Assembly: GCA_964398775.1 (NCBI GenBank)
Contig: CAYNND010000001.1
Location: 1 to 64,000, forward strand
Reading direction: 5' to 3'
Length of the DNA: 64,000 nt
Source: CAYNND01 sp964398775
Lineage (GTDB): Bacteria; Patescibacteriota; Minisyncoccia; Phycocordibacterales; UBA2100
The notes beneath the pieces were generated by a model. The model was not told the DNA's origin and did not search any database. It saw nothing but the letters and a program-made list of their open reading frames with translations. Each line of letters begins with the position of its first letter. Within the stretch, counting starts at the first letter, position 1. Positions 25,289 through 33,391 of this stretch are shown here, one piece after another. Position numbers and translations under genes: made by a program.

Positions 25289-25343
25289 TCGCGAGGCACA
25301 GCACTCTGTGATACACTCTCGCACATTGGTCCGGTGGCGAAGC
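25289..25343. repeat. contig-end duplicate, copy 1 (includes 5' part of tRNA-Cys)
   Basis: These 55 nt are identical to 25,444-25,498. The copy ends at the N-run inside the tRNA-Cys 5' half, so it is best read as the unmerged overlap of two contigs and not as a second tRNA. Confidence 0.85.
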
Positions 25344-25443
25344 NNNNNNNNNNNNNNNNNNNNNNNNNNNNNNNNNNNNNNNNNNNNNNNNNNNNNNNNN
25401 NNNNNNNNNNNNNNNNNNNNNNNNNNNNNNNNNNNNNNNNNNN
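25344..25443. other. assembly gap of 100 N
   Basis: Exactly 100 N, a conventional scaffold spacer. It is flanked by identical 55-nt sequences, so the real gap is probably zero or negative. Confidence 0.97.
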
Positions 25444-25498
25444 TCGCGAGGCACAGCACTCTGTGATACACTCTCGCACATTGGTCCGGTGGCGAAGC
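25444..25498. repeat. contig-end duplicate, copy 2
   Basis: Identical to 25,289-25,343; it runs into the complete tRNA-Cys. Confidence 0.85.
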
Positions 25499-25556
25499 TG
25501 GTCAACGCGTCGGTCTGCAAAACCGATATGCGCGGGTTCGATCCCCGCCCGGACCT
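25483..25556 (+). tRNA. trnC: tRNA-Cys (GCA anticodon)
   Basis: Acceptor GGTCCGG/CCGGACC pairs perfectly. The anticodon loop with GCA lies in GGTCTGCAAAACC, and the T-arm contains GGTTCGATCCC. The discriminator is T (U73), the expected identity base for tRNA-Cys. CCA is not encoded. The PQ-loop gene at 25,566 starts 9 nt later. Confidence 0.93.
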
Positions 25557-25565
25557 CACAATTGT

Positions 25566-26165
25566 ATGGATATAAGTGCCATAAAATACATCATCAGTTT
25601 GCTTGCGATTGCACTCACTGTACTTGCCTATATTCCGTATATACGAGATACATATATTGGAAAAACAAAACCGCATACATTCTCATGGCTTATTTGGACT
25701 CTTGGAACGGGTATCATTTTTGCTATTCAGTCAGGTAATGGCGCAGGACCCGGCGGCTGGGTGACTGGATGTCTAACTGCCCTTCTTGCGACGGTGCTCA
25801 TCTTGTCACTCCGCCAAAACATAACAAAGCCAACGGTGCTCGATTACGTCTGTTTAGCGGCAGCGCTCGGAGCGTTGTGTATCTGGTACATCGTGGAAAT
25901 GCCACTTCTATCTATGATTATTCTCTCCGTTGTGGATATGGTCGGATTTATACCTACTATCAGAAAATCGTGGAGTGACCCGCATTCAGAAACGATATCT
26001 TTATATTTTATTACAACACTGCGTCACATACTTGCTGCAATTGCACTTACGGAATATAACGCGATTACCCTCATGTTCCCTATTTCATGGATACTTGCAA
26101 ACGCTGCATTTACACTACTCCTCTTTCTACGACGCAAAAACGTACCACTTACCGTACGCTCATAA
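25566..26165 (+). CDS. PQ-loop/SemiSWEET-like multi-pass membrane protein (paralog 2)
   Basis: 199 residues with about seven hydrophobic helices. Two PQ-loop-type motifs are clear: AYIPYIRDTYIGKTKPHTFS followed by WLIW, and GFIPTIRKSWSDPHSETIS. PQ-loop proteins are small solute transporters; the substrate is unknown. It begins 9 nt after tRNA-Cys and may be cotranscribed with it. Its 3' end overlaps the convergent paralog 3 by 17 nt. Confidence 0.7.
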   Translation: MDISAIKYIISLLAIALTVLAYIPYIRDTYIGKTKPHTFSWLIWTLGTGIIFAIQSGNGAGPGGWVTGCLTALLATVLILSLRQNITKPTVLDYVCLAAALGALCIWYIVEMPLLSMIILSVVDMVGFIPTIRKSWSDPHSETISLYFITTLRHILAAIALTEYNAITLMFPISWILANAAFTLLLFLRRKNVPLTVRS

Positions 26166-26736
26166 TGTGCTTTCTGTAGACAACACAGATAAGCGCAAGA
26201 TTTGCTGTCACTAAGTAGATTTGAAAACTTGCATTGATGATATCCCACGTCGGTATTGCCGGCAGCGCAAGGAGTGAGCCGATAAGCCCGAGTAGGTAGG
26301 TTTTTCCTGTTTCTGTTTCCGGGTACTTCCATCCTTTCACGAGAGTCGGTATTGTAGCCGCCACATCACCGAGAACCGCGATGAGAACCGCTACAACAGG
26401 TGAACCAACATAGAGCCAGACGATAAGTGCAGCGAACGAAAAGGCGCCGCAGATGAGGTCGAATGTATTGAGCTTCCAATATCCATTTCGTATGCAGAGC
26501 GCGGTAATACATATAGTTGCTGGTACGAGTCCGGACATGAGAATACGCGATGTTGCCCATGTATCAGCGCCTCCACTCAGTGCTGCACCCGCTCCGATAA
26601 GGGGCGCACTTGCCCACATGGCATAGGAAACTAAGTTTGGCTTGGTTGTACCCTTGAGCATGTCGCGAATATAGAGACTCGCTCCTACTGCCGAGATAGA
26701 AAGACTGATGAGTATAAGTATGTGCGCAAAGTCCAT
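26149..26736 (-). CDS. PQ-loop/SemiSWEET-like multi-pass membrane protein (paralog 3)
   Basis: 195 residues from ATG 26736, with TATAGT 7 nt upstream (leaderless). Hydrophobic helices as in paralogs 1 and 2. The PQ-like motifs are GASLYIRDMLKGTTKPNLVS with YAMW, and ATIPTLVKGWKYPETETG. It is convergent with paralog 2 and overlaps its stop by 17 nt. Together with 5,078-5,695 the window holds three members of this family. Confidence 0.7.
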   Translation of the reverse strand: MDFAHILILISLSISAVGASLYIRDMLKGTTKPNLVSYAMWASAPLIGAGAALSGGADTWATSRILMSGLVPATICITALCIRNGYWKLNTFDLICGAFSFAALIVWLYVGSPVVAVLIAVLGDVAATIPTLVKGWKYPETETGKTYLLGLIGSLLALPAIPTWDIINASFQIYLVTANLALICVVYRKHIMSVR

Positions 26737-26796
26737 GCGCAGGACTATAGCATGATATTTCATTCAGTCAGTAAATGGTGTACGATTGCGAACATT

Positions 26797-26813
26797 GCCG
26801 GGATGGCGGTGGG
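26797..26813 (+). repeat. tRNA-Leu 5'-end fragment
   Basis: The first 13 nt (GCCGGGATGGCGG) are identical to the 5' end of tRNA-Leu at 26,872, and the rest diverges. It lies 75 nt upstream of the complete gene, so it appears to be a partial duplication. Confidence 0.65.
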
Positions 26814-26871
26814 ATAACCTGCTTGTCATTACAGCGAGTATTGCAAGATTGTGTATGTGTGAGAAATATAT

Positions 26872-26958
26872 GCCGGGATGGCGGAATGGTAGACGCCTTC
26901 GACTTAAGATCGAATATCCCTTTAAAAGGATGTGCGGGTTCAAGTCCCGCTCCCGGTA
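26872..26958 (+). tRNA. trnL: tRNA-Leu (TAA anticodon)
   Basis: Acceptor GCCGGGA/TCCCGGT (G-U at the first pair). The anticodon arm TTCGA-CTTAAGA-TCGAA gives TAA. There is a class II variable arm (TATCCCTTTAAAAGGATGT) and a T-arm with GGTTCAAGTCC. Discriminator A; CCA not encoded. Its last 18 nt and the next 2 nt are repeated at 27,111-27,130. Confidence 0.92.
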
Positions 26959-27005
26959 CTAAAATGTTAGAGAAAATGAGAAGCATTTTTGAGTTACATT
27001 TTTAA

Positions 27006-27130
27006 TGGGAGTGGGACTTGAAGGCTCATGCGGCTACGCGCTCAGCAGAGCGTGTCGCATGAGCGTGGCTAGGGGGAAATGCGAGCGACGGCGAGCATTG
27101 AGCGCTTGGCCAAGTCCCGCTCCCGGTACT
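27006..27130. repeat. palindromic insertion bounded by copies of the tRNA-Leu 3' end
   Basis: Outer arms GGGAGTGGGACTTG (27,007-27,020) and CAAGTCCCGCTCCC are inverted copies of the tRNA T-arm/acceptor. The inner part holds GCTCATGC/GCATGAGC enclosing CGCTC-AGCA-GAGCG. The right end (27,111-27,130) repeats 26,941-26,960 exactly. No gene lies in 26,959-27,204. Confidence 0.75.
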
Positions 27131-27204
27131 GAAAAGTAAAGTGATGAAGTACCCATATTTGTATTCAGCTTTGTTCTGCGAGTTTCCTTAAACAACGCAA
27201 GTCA

Positions 27205-28551
27205 CTACGAAGGTCGCACCGTCAAATGTCGCTCAGGGCGCTCGGTGAGTACTGGCACATCATTTGCATTTAAGTTAAATGTTTTCATATACCCATCTCG
27301 ATGCTCCTCTGCAGTTTTGAGAAGTGCCTCATACTCAGCATGCATCCTCCGGCTGTGCGGACCTTCAGGTACACGAAGACTTTTCTCTATGAGCATAAGT
27401 ACTCCGCAGGCAAGCCCGATATGTTGTTCATATTCTTTTGTACGCTTTTCAGGAAGTGGGGCAGCAACGTAATCACGGATGGTGGCAAGCACTTCATGAT
27501 TTGAACGTACATACAGTGCAAACGATTCACTGTTTTGAATGAACTCTGATGCGATGCGAAATCGTGTCGGCCACTCATCCGAGAGTGTTGCAAAGTAATT
27601 TAAAAATTCCGTCCCACGTTTTGAACCATATTCATCTGTGTCTTTCAAAGCTGCAATGAAACGCAACGAACCTTCTCCAAAGTGTTTTTCTATACTTCGC
27701 AGATGCATCATGTTGCCTGAAAAGTATCCTTGTATCATCTGGAGCTCCACCGGCTCAACATACTTCATTAAAAGTGTGTCATCATCAGTCTCCCCTTCTG
27801 CTTCATGTTGCCGTGCACGCGCTTCTTGGTGAATGACATCACCCACTAGTGTACGATGTACATCATACGAGTGAGGCTGAAATCTAAATTCATAGCTTGT
27901 ATCAGCATCATCAACTCCCGCAGCTCGCTTGATGTCATATAGTTTTTGACTGATTTCATTATACTTACCAGCTGCTATCTCACGCACAATCAACTCAACA
28001 ACACCCTCGTTAAATCCTGAGAATTGCCTCCCTAGTCTCGTTGTTTGTTCATAACCAACCCTTCGAGTACTCCACCCATCTCCCTCTTCACGCGCATCAA
28101 ATGTTGTTCTCCCGATAGCATGTAGCACCTCGTGCAAAATAGTCCAAAACAGTTCAAAACCTCGTAAACTATCATCTATATATATGAGCCCAGTACCAGA
28201 TTCGTATTGACCACTAAATGTTTGTGGTTTTTTTTCTTCTGCAGAAATAGTTCTGATCCCATGTAGTGGCACCGGTGTATACGGAACCCCGATGCGGGCG
28301 CAGTAGCTGTGCACCACGTCGTTCACAAGCTGGAGCTGCTGCTGATGCTCTGGACTTTTCTGAAAGAGATTCTCCGCAGAGCGAGAAAGCACTTCACCTC
28401 GGACATGCCGTTCACGAAACGTATTTATCTTTCGTGCTGCCCTCTCTTTCATTCGATGGTGCCGCATGCGAAACAATCCTCTCCCCCCTCCAGTCCTGTC
28501 AGCAATTTCCTTGCTTGTGATTTTCCTGTACGGCTCCAGTTTCTCTGCCAT
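27205..28551 (-). CDS. putative zinc metallopeptidase-like protein (HExxH)
   Basis: 448 residues from ATG 28551, with TATAAT 7 nt upstream (leaderless). No signal peptide or membrane helix. The N-terminal 70 residues are very basic (RMRHHRMKERAARKINTFRE). Around residue 140 there is FELFWTILHEVLHAIGRTTF, an HExxH zinc site, and about 55 residues later FNEGVVELIVREI, which could supply the third ligand Glu as in gluzincin-like folds. The C-terminal half is helical and has no recognised domain. No close family is known to me; enzymatic activity is inferred from the motif only. Confidence 0.6.
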   Translation of the reverse strand: MAEKLEPYRKITSKEIADRTGGGRGLFRMRHHRMKERAARKINTFRERHVRGEVLSRSAENLFQKSPEHQQQLQLVNDVVHSYCARIGVPYTPVPLHGIRTISAEEKKPQTFSGQYESGTGLIYIDDSLRGFELFWTILHEVLHAIGRTTFDAREEGDGWSTRRVGYEQTTRLGRQFSGFNEGVVELIVREIAAGKYNEISQKLYDIKRAAGVDDADTSYEFRFQPHSYDVHRTLVGDVIHQEARARQHEAEGETDDDTLLMKYVEPVELQMIQGYFSGNMMHLRSIEKHFGEGSLRFIAALKDTDEYGSKRGTEFLNYFATLSDEWPTRFRIASEFIQNSESFALYVRSNHEVLATIRDYVAAPLPEKRTKEYEQHIGLACGVLMLIEKSLRVPEGPHSRRMHAEYEALLKTAEEHRDGYMKTFNLNANDVPVLTERPERHLTVRPS

Positions 28552-28620
28552 TTGCATAATTATATCATGTGCAGCGACTATCTATTCACATATGGCGTCT
28601 GATGGGATAAGCTATGGCGC

Positions 28621-29802
28621 ATGAAACTCCTCGCTATCGAATCTAGCTGCGACGAAACTGGTGTCGCAATTGTGGCAGTAGAAGAAACTGCAGATGCAAT
28701 GAACATACGAGTACTCGCGCATGCACTAAACTCCCAAGCATCTATTCATGCTCAGTATGGCGGTGTTTTCCCGACAGTTGCAAAGCGCGAGCATGCAAAA
28801 AACGCTGTTCCACTCCTCGTGAACGCTCTCCGCGATGCGCAATTGCTCACTGAAATCAGTGAACGACCACCTCAAGCAATTTTAGGAGAACTGATGACAA
28901 TGCTCGAACGTGAGCAAGAACTCTTTGTACATGTCGCAATGTTTGCTGCAACCTATGGTAAGCCAGACATAGACGCAATTGCAGTGACGTACGGCCCAGG
29001 ACTTGAACCCGCGCTCTGGGTCGGCGTTAATTTTGCAAAAGCACTTGCAAAACTTTGGAATATTCCTCTTATCCCTGTGAACCACATGGAAGGACATATC
29101 TATGCAGCACTCATTTCTGGAAGCGCACCAGAATACATATGTCGAGCACCTGAACTTCCACTCCTCTCTCTGTTAGTCTCAGGTGCGCACTCAGAGTTGG
29201 TACTCTCAGAATCTCTTGGCACATACACGATACTTGGTTCAACGCGTGACGATGCTGCTGGTGAATGCTTCGACAAATGCGCGCGCCTACTGGGTCTTCC
29301 ATATCCAGGCGGTCCGCACATCTCGCGACTTGCCGCTGAGGCTCGCCGCAAACAACTCCCACGTGAGTTTATACTTCCACGACCGATGATTCATGACACA
29401 TCACTTGATTGCTCATTCTCAGGACTGAAGACTGCTTTGCTTCGTATCACAGAAAAAAATACTACACTCAGGGACGAACAGAAAGAGCAGCTATCACTTG
29501 AAGTTGAAGATGCAATCGTAGAAGTGCTCGTAAAGAAGAGCGCAGCGGCACTCGAGCGCACACACGCCAAAACACTCGTTGTCTCAGGTGGAGTTTCTGC
29601 AAATACGCACCTCTCAACTGAACTCTCACGATGTATCGCAGAGCAATTTCCTGACGTAACATTGCGCATATCTCCACGGGCGCTTTCAACAGATAACGCG
29701 CTTATGATTGCATGCGCTGCTACGCCCTACGCTCTCCGCAAACAGTTCACCGAACCAGAACTCGTCCAGGCGACCGGCAACCTTTCACTGCAGCGTAAGT
29801 AG
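28621..29802 (+). CDS. tsaD: tRNA N6-adenosine threonylcarbamoyltransferase
   Basis: 393 residues. Motifs of the Kae1/TsaD ASKHA fold: LAIESSCDETGVAIV at the start, the metal-binding HMEGHIYA, LLVSGAHSEL, SGLKTALLR and VSGGVSANTHL. The enzyme transfers the threonylcarbamoyl group made by TsaC/TsaB to A37 of ANN-decoding tRNAs. The usual length is about 340; here roughly 45 extra residues (RPPQAILGELMTMLEREQEL and following) lie between the N-terminal strands and the GPG motif. No tsaB or tsaE is adjacent. Confidence 0.93.
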   Translation: MKLLAIESSCDETGVAIVAVEETADAMNIRVLAHALNSQASIHAQYGGVFPTVAKREHAKNAVPLLVNALRDAQLLTEISERPPQAILGELMTMLEREQELFVHVAMFAATYGKPDIDAIAVTYGPGLEPALWVGVNFAKALAKLWNIPLIPVNHMEGHIYAALISGSAPEYICRAPELPLLSLLVSGAHSELVLSESLGTYTILGSTRDDAAGECFDKCARLLGLPYPGGPHISRLAAEARRKQLPREFILPRPMIHDTSLDCSFSGLKTALLRITEKNTTLRDEQKEQLSLEVEDAIVEVLVKKSAAALERTHAKTLVVSGGVSANTHLSTELSRCIAEQFPDVTLRISPRALSTDNALMIACAATPYALRKQFTEPELVQATGNLSLQRK

Positions 29803-29811
29803 CGATACGAA

Positions 29812-30843
29812 TCACCATGTACTCCCGGGCTTTGGCGTGATTTTGATGTAACTGTATGTGCCATTTTTCTTCGCTGCATTTACTTCCTGAGTGACACGGG
29901 TCCAATCATGAGCATCCCCAAACACTGCAATAACAACCCTACTCTTGTACTTCTGTGGAATGGTCCGTATTAACACCTGCACAGCAGCATCACGTTCATG
30001 AATCACAGTTGCGCGCTGCTCGCGAAGCACACGCGCAGTCTCTTCTGTGTCTGTATTCTTTGTAAGTGCATTTGCTTGCTTCATTGCTTCTTGTGCACGC
30101 ATGTTTACATCGAAGTCCTCTGCAGGACATACGGCGGGAATCTTATGCTCGAAAAAGAGCTTATTAACTGCTCCACTCATCAACACCGACGGGAACTTTC
30201 CGTACTTACTGTAGAGTGCATCGAGTTGCGCTCGCGCGCGTGCAACAGTTGTAGCATCTGCTGTCTCAAGTGTTCGCTGTTCTAGAAAACCTACAATAGT
30301 CTCATACACCTTCACCTGAATTTCAGCATCGTTATATTGCCTGTATGACTTGATGCGAGTTATGAATGGTTCAAATATTTCTATGTCTTTCACATAAAAA
30401 TTGCGTGTTTGTTTTGCACGGAGGTCTATCGCCTTGATGAGCGCCTCACGTCGTGCTCGCACATTAAACAAGGCCTCTGGTGACTTCTGGGCAAATCCTT
30501 CGGCAAATACACAGCCAATTTTGTTTTCTTTTGTGAGCTCAAGGATAAGCTGCTGTATGCGTGTCTGGTTATGCAAAATCTGCCCGCGTGCTTGCTGTGA
30601 ATATTCTGCGCCACGATAGTCTTCGTGTACTTGCCCAATATGAACTATGACTGGCGCGTTCGGCCCTGCATCAACTGTGAACTTCACATCATACTTTTTA
30701 CCAAGGTACCCCGCAGGGAGCTTGAGCAATTGTTCAGCGCGGGTACTCACTGCATCAATCTTCCCAGTTGTTACAAATGACTGTGCATACACCAGTGAGG
30801 CGCAAAAAAAGAAAATTGAAACAGATGCGAGCACTCGGTACAT
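29812..30843 (-). CDS. secreted TraB/ChaN-like (EreA/ChaN superfamily) protein
   Basis: 343 residues from ATG 30843, with TACAAT 6 nt upstream (leaderless); a longer frame to 31,137 only overlaps the neighbour on the other strand. Signal peptide about 1-21 (LVYAQ). The mature part shows the GxxH...E...GxxH signature of this superfamily: VIVHIGQVHEDYRG, GCVFAEGF and VVIAVFGDAHDW, with long helices between. Superfamily members include haem-binding ChaN, Tiki/TraB peptidase-like proteins and erythromycin esterases. The activity here is unknown, but the metal/haem-site residues are kept. Confidence 0.6.
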   Translation of the reverse strand: MYRVLASVSIFFFCASLVYAQSFVTTGKIDAVSTRAEQLLKLPAGYLGKKYDVKFTVDAGPNAPVIVHIGQVHEDYRGAEYSQQARGQILHNQTRIQQLILELTKENKIGCVFAEGFAQKSPEALFNVRARREALIKAIDLRAKQTRNFYVKDIEIFEPFITRIKSYRQYNDAEIQVKVYETIVGFLEQRTLETADATTVARARAQLDALYSKYGKFPSVLMSGAVNKLFFEHKIPAVCPAEDFDVNMRAQEAMKQANALTKNTDTEETARVLREQRATVIHERDAAVQVLIRTIPQKYKSRVVIAVFGDAHDWTRVTQEVNAAKKNGTYSYIKITPKPGSTW

Positions 30844-30934
30844 GCATGTATTGTATACCAGAAAAGCTCGTGCTTGCTTTTTATTTGAAACTAGTGAGAA
30901 TAGCGATATCCGTGGCTCTAACAGGGGTAACCAA

Positions 30935-31141
30935 ATGACAACGGATGCGACTGTTCGTACATACTGCAACGTGTACGGACGCGGCGATGCAGTTGCGGCA
31001 GACGGCACGGTCCATGCGATCGCTTGCTTCAACTTTGACCGGAAAGGTCCTGGAACGCCCACGCTCGACGAGGTGCGCTCAGGAACTCGAATCGTGTTCG
31101 ACAAACACGGACCGGCTACGGTATGGCGAACAATCAATTGA
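30935..31141 (+). CDS. small divergent cold-shock-like (OB-fold) protein
   Basis: 68 residues. AGGGGTAA precedes ATG 30935 with good spacing. The second half follows the cold-shock domain: DGTVHAIACFNFDRKGPGTP, then TLDEVRSGTRIVFDKHGP and ATVWRTI, like the D-V/F-VH-x-SA...G-P-x-L-x-G-x-V-x-F core of CspA. The RNP1 motif KGFGFI is not recognisable, so nucleic-acid binding may be altered. It is monocistronic with its own terminator, more GC-rich than its neighbours and divergent from the 29,812 gene. Confidence 0.55.
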   Translation: MTTDATVRTYCNVYGRGDAVAADGTVHAIACFNFDRKGPGTPTLDEVRSGTRIVFDKHGPATVWRTIN

Positions 31142-31166
31142 GCCGTGTGTGCCGACCAGGCACATT

Positions 31167-31201
31167 GAGCTCGGCTGCCCCCGCATCCGAGCTCTTTTTT
31201 T
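31167..31201 (+). terminator. terminator of the cold-shock-like gene
   Basis: GAGCTCGG and CCGAGCTC form an 8-bp stem followed by seven T residues on the plus strand. Confidence 0.88.
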
Positions 31202-31234
31202 GCCTAAATACCGCTTCCCTGTTAGTATTTTGTG

Positions 31235-33391
31235 ATGACTGACTCTAAACAACCCTACCAATCGACTGCTCCTGAGCTATTCCTCAAGCCGTACAATCCC
31301 GATGCCCACGAGCGAAGTATGTATGAGCTCTGGGAAAAGAGCGGCTACTTCAATCCAGACAGTCTCCCAGACCAGTCAGGCGAGCCATTCACCATCATCA
31401 TGCCGCCTCCGAACGCAAATGGCTCACTCCATGCAGGACACGCACTTTTTGTGACGCTCCAAGACATCATGATTCGTTTTGCTCGCATGCAAGGCAAGCG
31501 CGCGCTGTGGCTCCCAGGCTCTGACCATGCTGGATTTGAAACGCAAGTGGTGTACGAAAAGCAGCTCGAAAAAGAGGGGCGTTCCCGCTTTGAGATGACT
31601 CCTGAGCAGCTCCATGGTGAAATCATGGACTTTGTACTTTCAAAAAAGTCATTCATGGAAAATCAGCTACGCGAGCTCGGTGCTTCATGTGACTGGTCAC
31701 GCGCAATGTTTACCCTTGATGAACGCGTCATCAAAACTGTCTACCAGACGTTCAAAAAACTTGAAGACGATAACCTCCTTTATCGTGGGGCTCGCATCGT
31801 CAACTGGTGCCCAAAGCATCAGACCTCACTTTCAAACCTCGAAACAGAGCGCGAAACGCGCACAGAAAACTTCTACTATCTTCAGTACGGTCCATTCGTG
31901 ATTGCAACTGCTCGACCTGAAACAAAGTTTGGCGACAAGTATGTTGTCATGCACCCAGACGATGCACGCTACGCAGAGTACAAGCACGGAGATACATTTA
32001 CTGCAGAGTGGATTAATGGTCCTGTTACTGCAACAGTCATCAAAGATGATTGTATCGATATGGAACTCGGCACAGGTGTCATGACTATCACCCCGTGGCA
32101 TGACGCAACAGACTTCGATATTGCGAAACGTCACAACCTTCCCTATGAACAGGTCATCGATTGGCGCGGAAAGCTCCTCCCCATCGCTGGTGAGTTTGCA
32201 GGAATAAACATTAAAGAGGCACGTCCTAAGATTATCGAAAAACTCAAAACGAAGGGACTTGTCGTGAAGGTGGACGAGAAGTACACCCATGAAGTCCCTG
32301 TATGCTACAAATGTTCACGAGAAATAGAGCCGCAGGTCCGTGCACAGTGGTTTATTAAAATGCAACCACTCGCAGCAGTTGCGCTTGAAGCTGAGCGTGC
32401 AGGGCGAATCAATATTTTGACTGACCAACATAAGAAAGTGTACGAGCACTGGCTCACCAATATTCAAGACTGGAACATATCACGTCAGATAGTGTGGGGT
32501 ATTCCGATTCCTGCCAAAATATGCGATGCATGCCATGATGGATACGTAGACCTCGACAACACTGTCAGTTCATGCAAAAAATGTGGCGCTGCAGTACGTC
32601 CTGATCCTGATACATTTGATACGTGGTTCTCTTCAGGTCAATGGCCGTTTGCAACTCTCGGATATCCAGGTGATGACTATAAGAAGTTCTACCCAACAAC
32701 GGTCATGGAAACTGGCGCAGATATTCTCTTCTTCTGGGTTGCGCGCATGGCGATGCTTGGTCTCTACAGAACAGGTGAAGTGCCGTTTAAGAATGTGTAC
32801 CTCCACGGCATGGTGCGTGACGCAAAAGGACAGAAGATGAGTAAGAGCAAGGGCAACGTCATTTCCCCACTTGAAGTATCTAAAGAGTACGGTACCGATG
32901 CGCTTCGCATGGGGCTCGTCGTCGGAAATACTCCAGGCACTGACCTCAACCTCGACCCACGCAAGATAGGTGCATACAAGAAATTTGCAAACAAAGTCTG
33001 GAACATCACCCGATTTGTACTCGAAAATGTAAAGGATGGCGACCTTGTTGCCACAGTAGCGCGCACCACTGACGATGATATTCTCAAGAAGGAATTTGTA
33101 GTCTTTAAGAGTGATGTCATCTCTGACATGGAGCACTTTCGTTTCCACCTTGCCGCAGAAAAAATCTACCACTACCTCTGGCACACATTTGCAGATGTCA
33201 TCATCGAAAGCTCAAAGCCACTCTTGAGTAGCACTGACGAGTCAGTTCGTCGCTCACGTGTACAAACGCTCTACGAAATACTTACTAAATCAATACAGCT
33301 CCTCCATCCATTTATGCCATTTGTCACCGAGACTATCTGGCAGCAACTCCCGAAGAAAGATGCAGAGATGCTGATGGTTAGTCGCATATGA
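31235..33391 (+). CDS. valS: valyl-tRNA synthetase, C-terminally shortened
   Basis: 718 residues from ATG 31235, with TAGTAT exactly 6 nt upstream (leaderless). Class I motifs: PPPNANGSLHAGHAL (HIGH) and GQKMSKSKGNVISP (KMSKS). The CP1 editing domain contains ATARPETKFGDKYVV and a zinc-ribbon-like CDACHDGY...CKKCG. The anticodon domain ends at LHPFMPFVTETIWQQLP. The usual C-terminal coiled-coil arm (about 65 residues and more) that grips the tRNA elbow is missing; full-length enzymes have 860-950 residues. The TGA stop overlaps the next gene's ATG, so the end is genuine and not a frameshift. Confidence 0.93.
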   Translation: MTDSKQPYQSTAPELFLKPYNPDAHERSMYELWEKSGYFNPDSLPDQSGEPFTIIMPPPNANGSLHAGHALFVTLQDIMIRFARMQGKRALWLPGSDHAGFETQVVYEKQLEKEGRSRFEMTPEQLHGEIMDFVLSKKSFMENQLRELGASCDWSRAMFTLDERVIKTVYQTFKKLEDDNLLYRGARIVNWCPKHQTSLSNLETERETRTENFYYLQYGPFVIATARPETKFGDKYVVMHPDDARYAEYKHGDTFTAEWINGPVTATVIKDDCIDMELGTGVMTITPWHDATDFDIAKRHNLPYEQVIDWRGKLLPIAGEFAGINIKEARPKIIEKLKTKGLVVKVDEKYTHEVPVCYKCSREIEPQVRAQWFIKMQPLAAVALEAERAGRINILTDQHKKVYEHWLTNIQDWNISRQIVWGIPIPAKICDACHDGYVDLDNTVSSCKKCGAAVRPDPDTFDTWFSSGQWPFATLGYPGDDYKKFYPTTVMETGADILFFWVARMAMLGLYRTGEVPFKNVYLHGMVRDAKGQKMSKSKGNVISPLEVSKEYGTDALRMGLVVGNTPGTDLNLDPRKIGAYKKFANKVWNITRFVLENVKDGDLVATVARTTDDDILKKEFVVFKSDVISDMEHFRFHLAAEKIYHYLWHTFADVIIESSKPLLSSTDESVRRSRVQTLYEILTKSIQLLHPFMPFVTETIWQQLPKKDAEMLMVSRI

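Noticed and set aside
25326..25343. A second tRNA-Cys 5' half before the N-run
   Set aside because: It is part of a 55-nt exact duplicate at a contig end, so it is an assembly overlap.
25334..25738. Open frames spanning the N-run
   Set aside because: They exist only because N codons are not counted as stops; no protein evidence.
30844..31137. N-terminal extension of the 29,812 gene to 31,137
   Set aside because: The extension is antisense to the cold-shock-like gene, precedes a clear signal peptide, and the -10 sits at 30,850.
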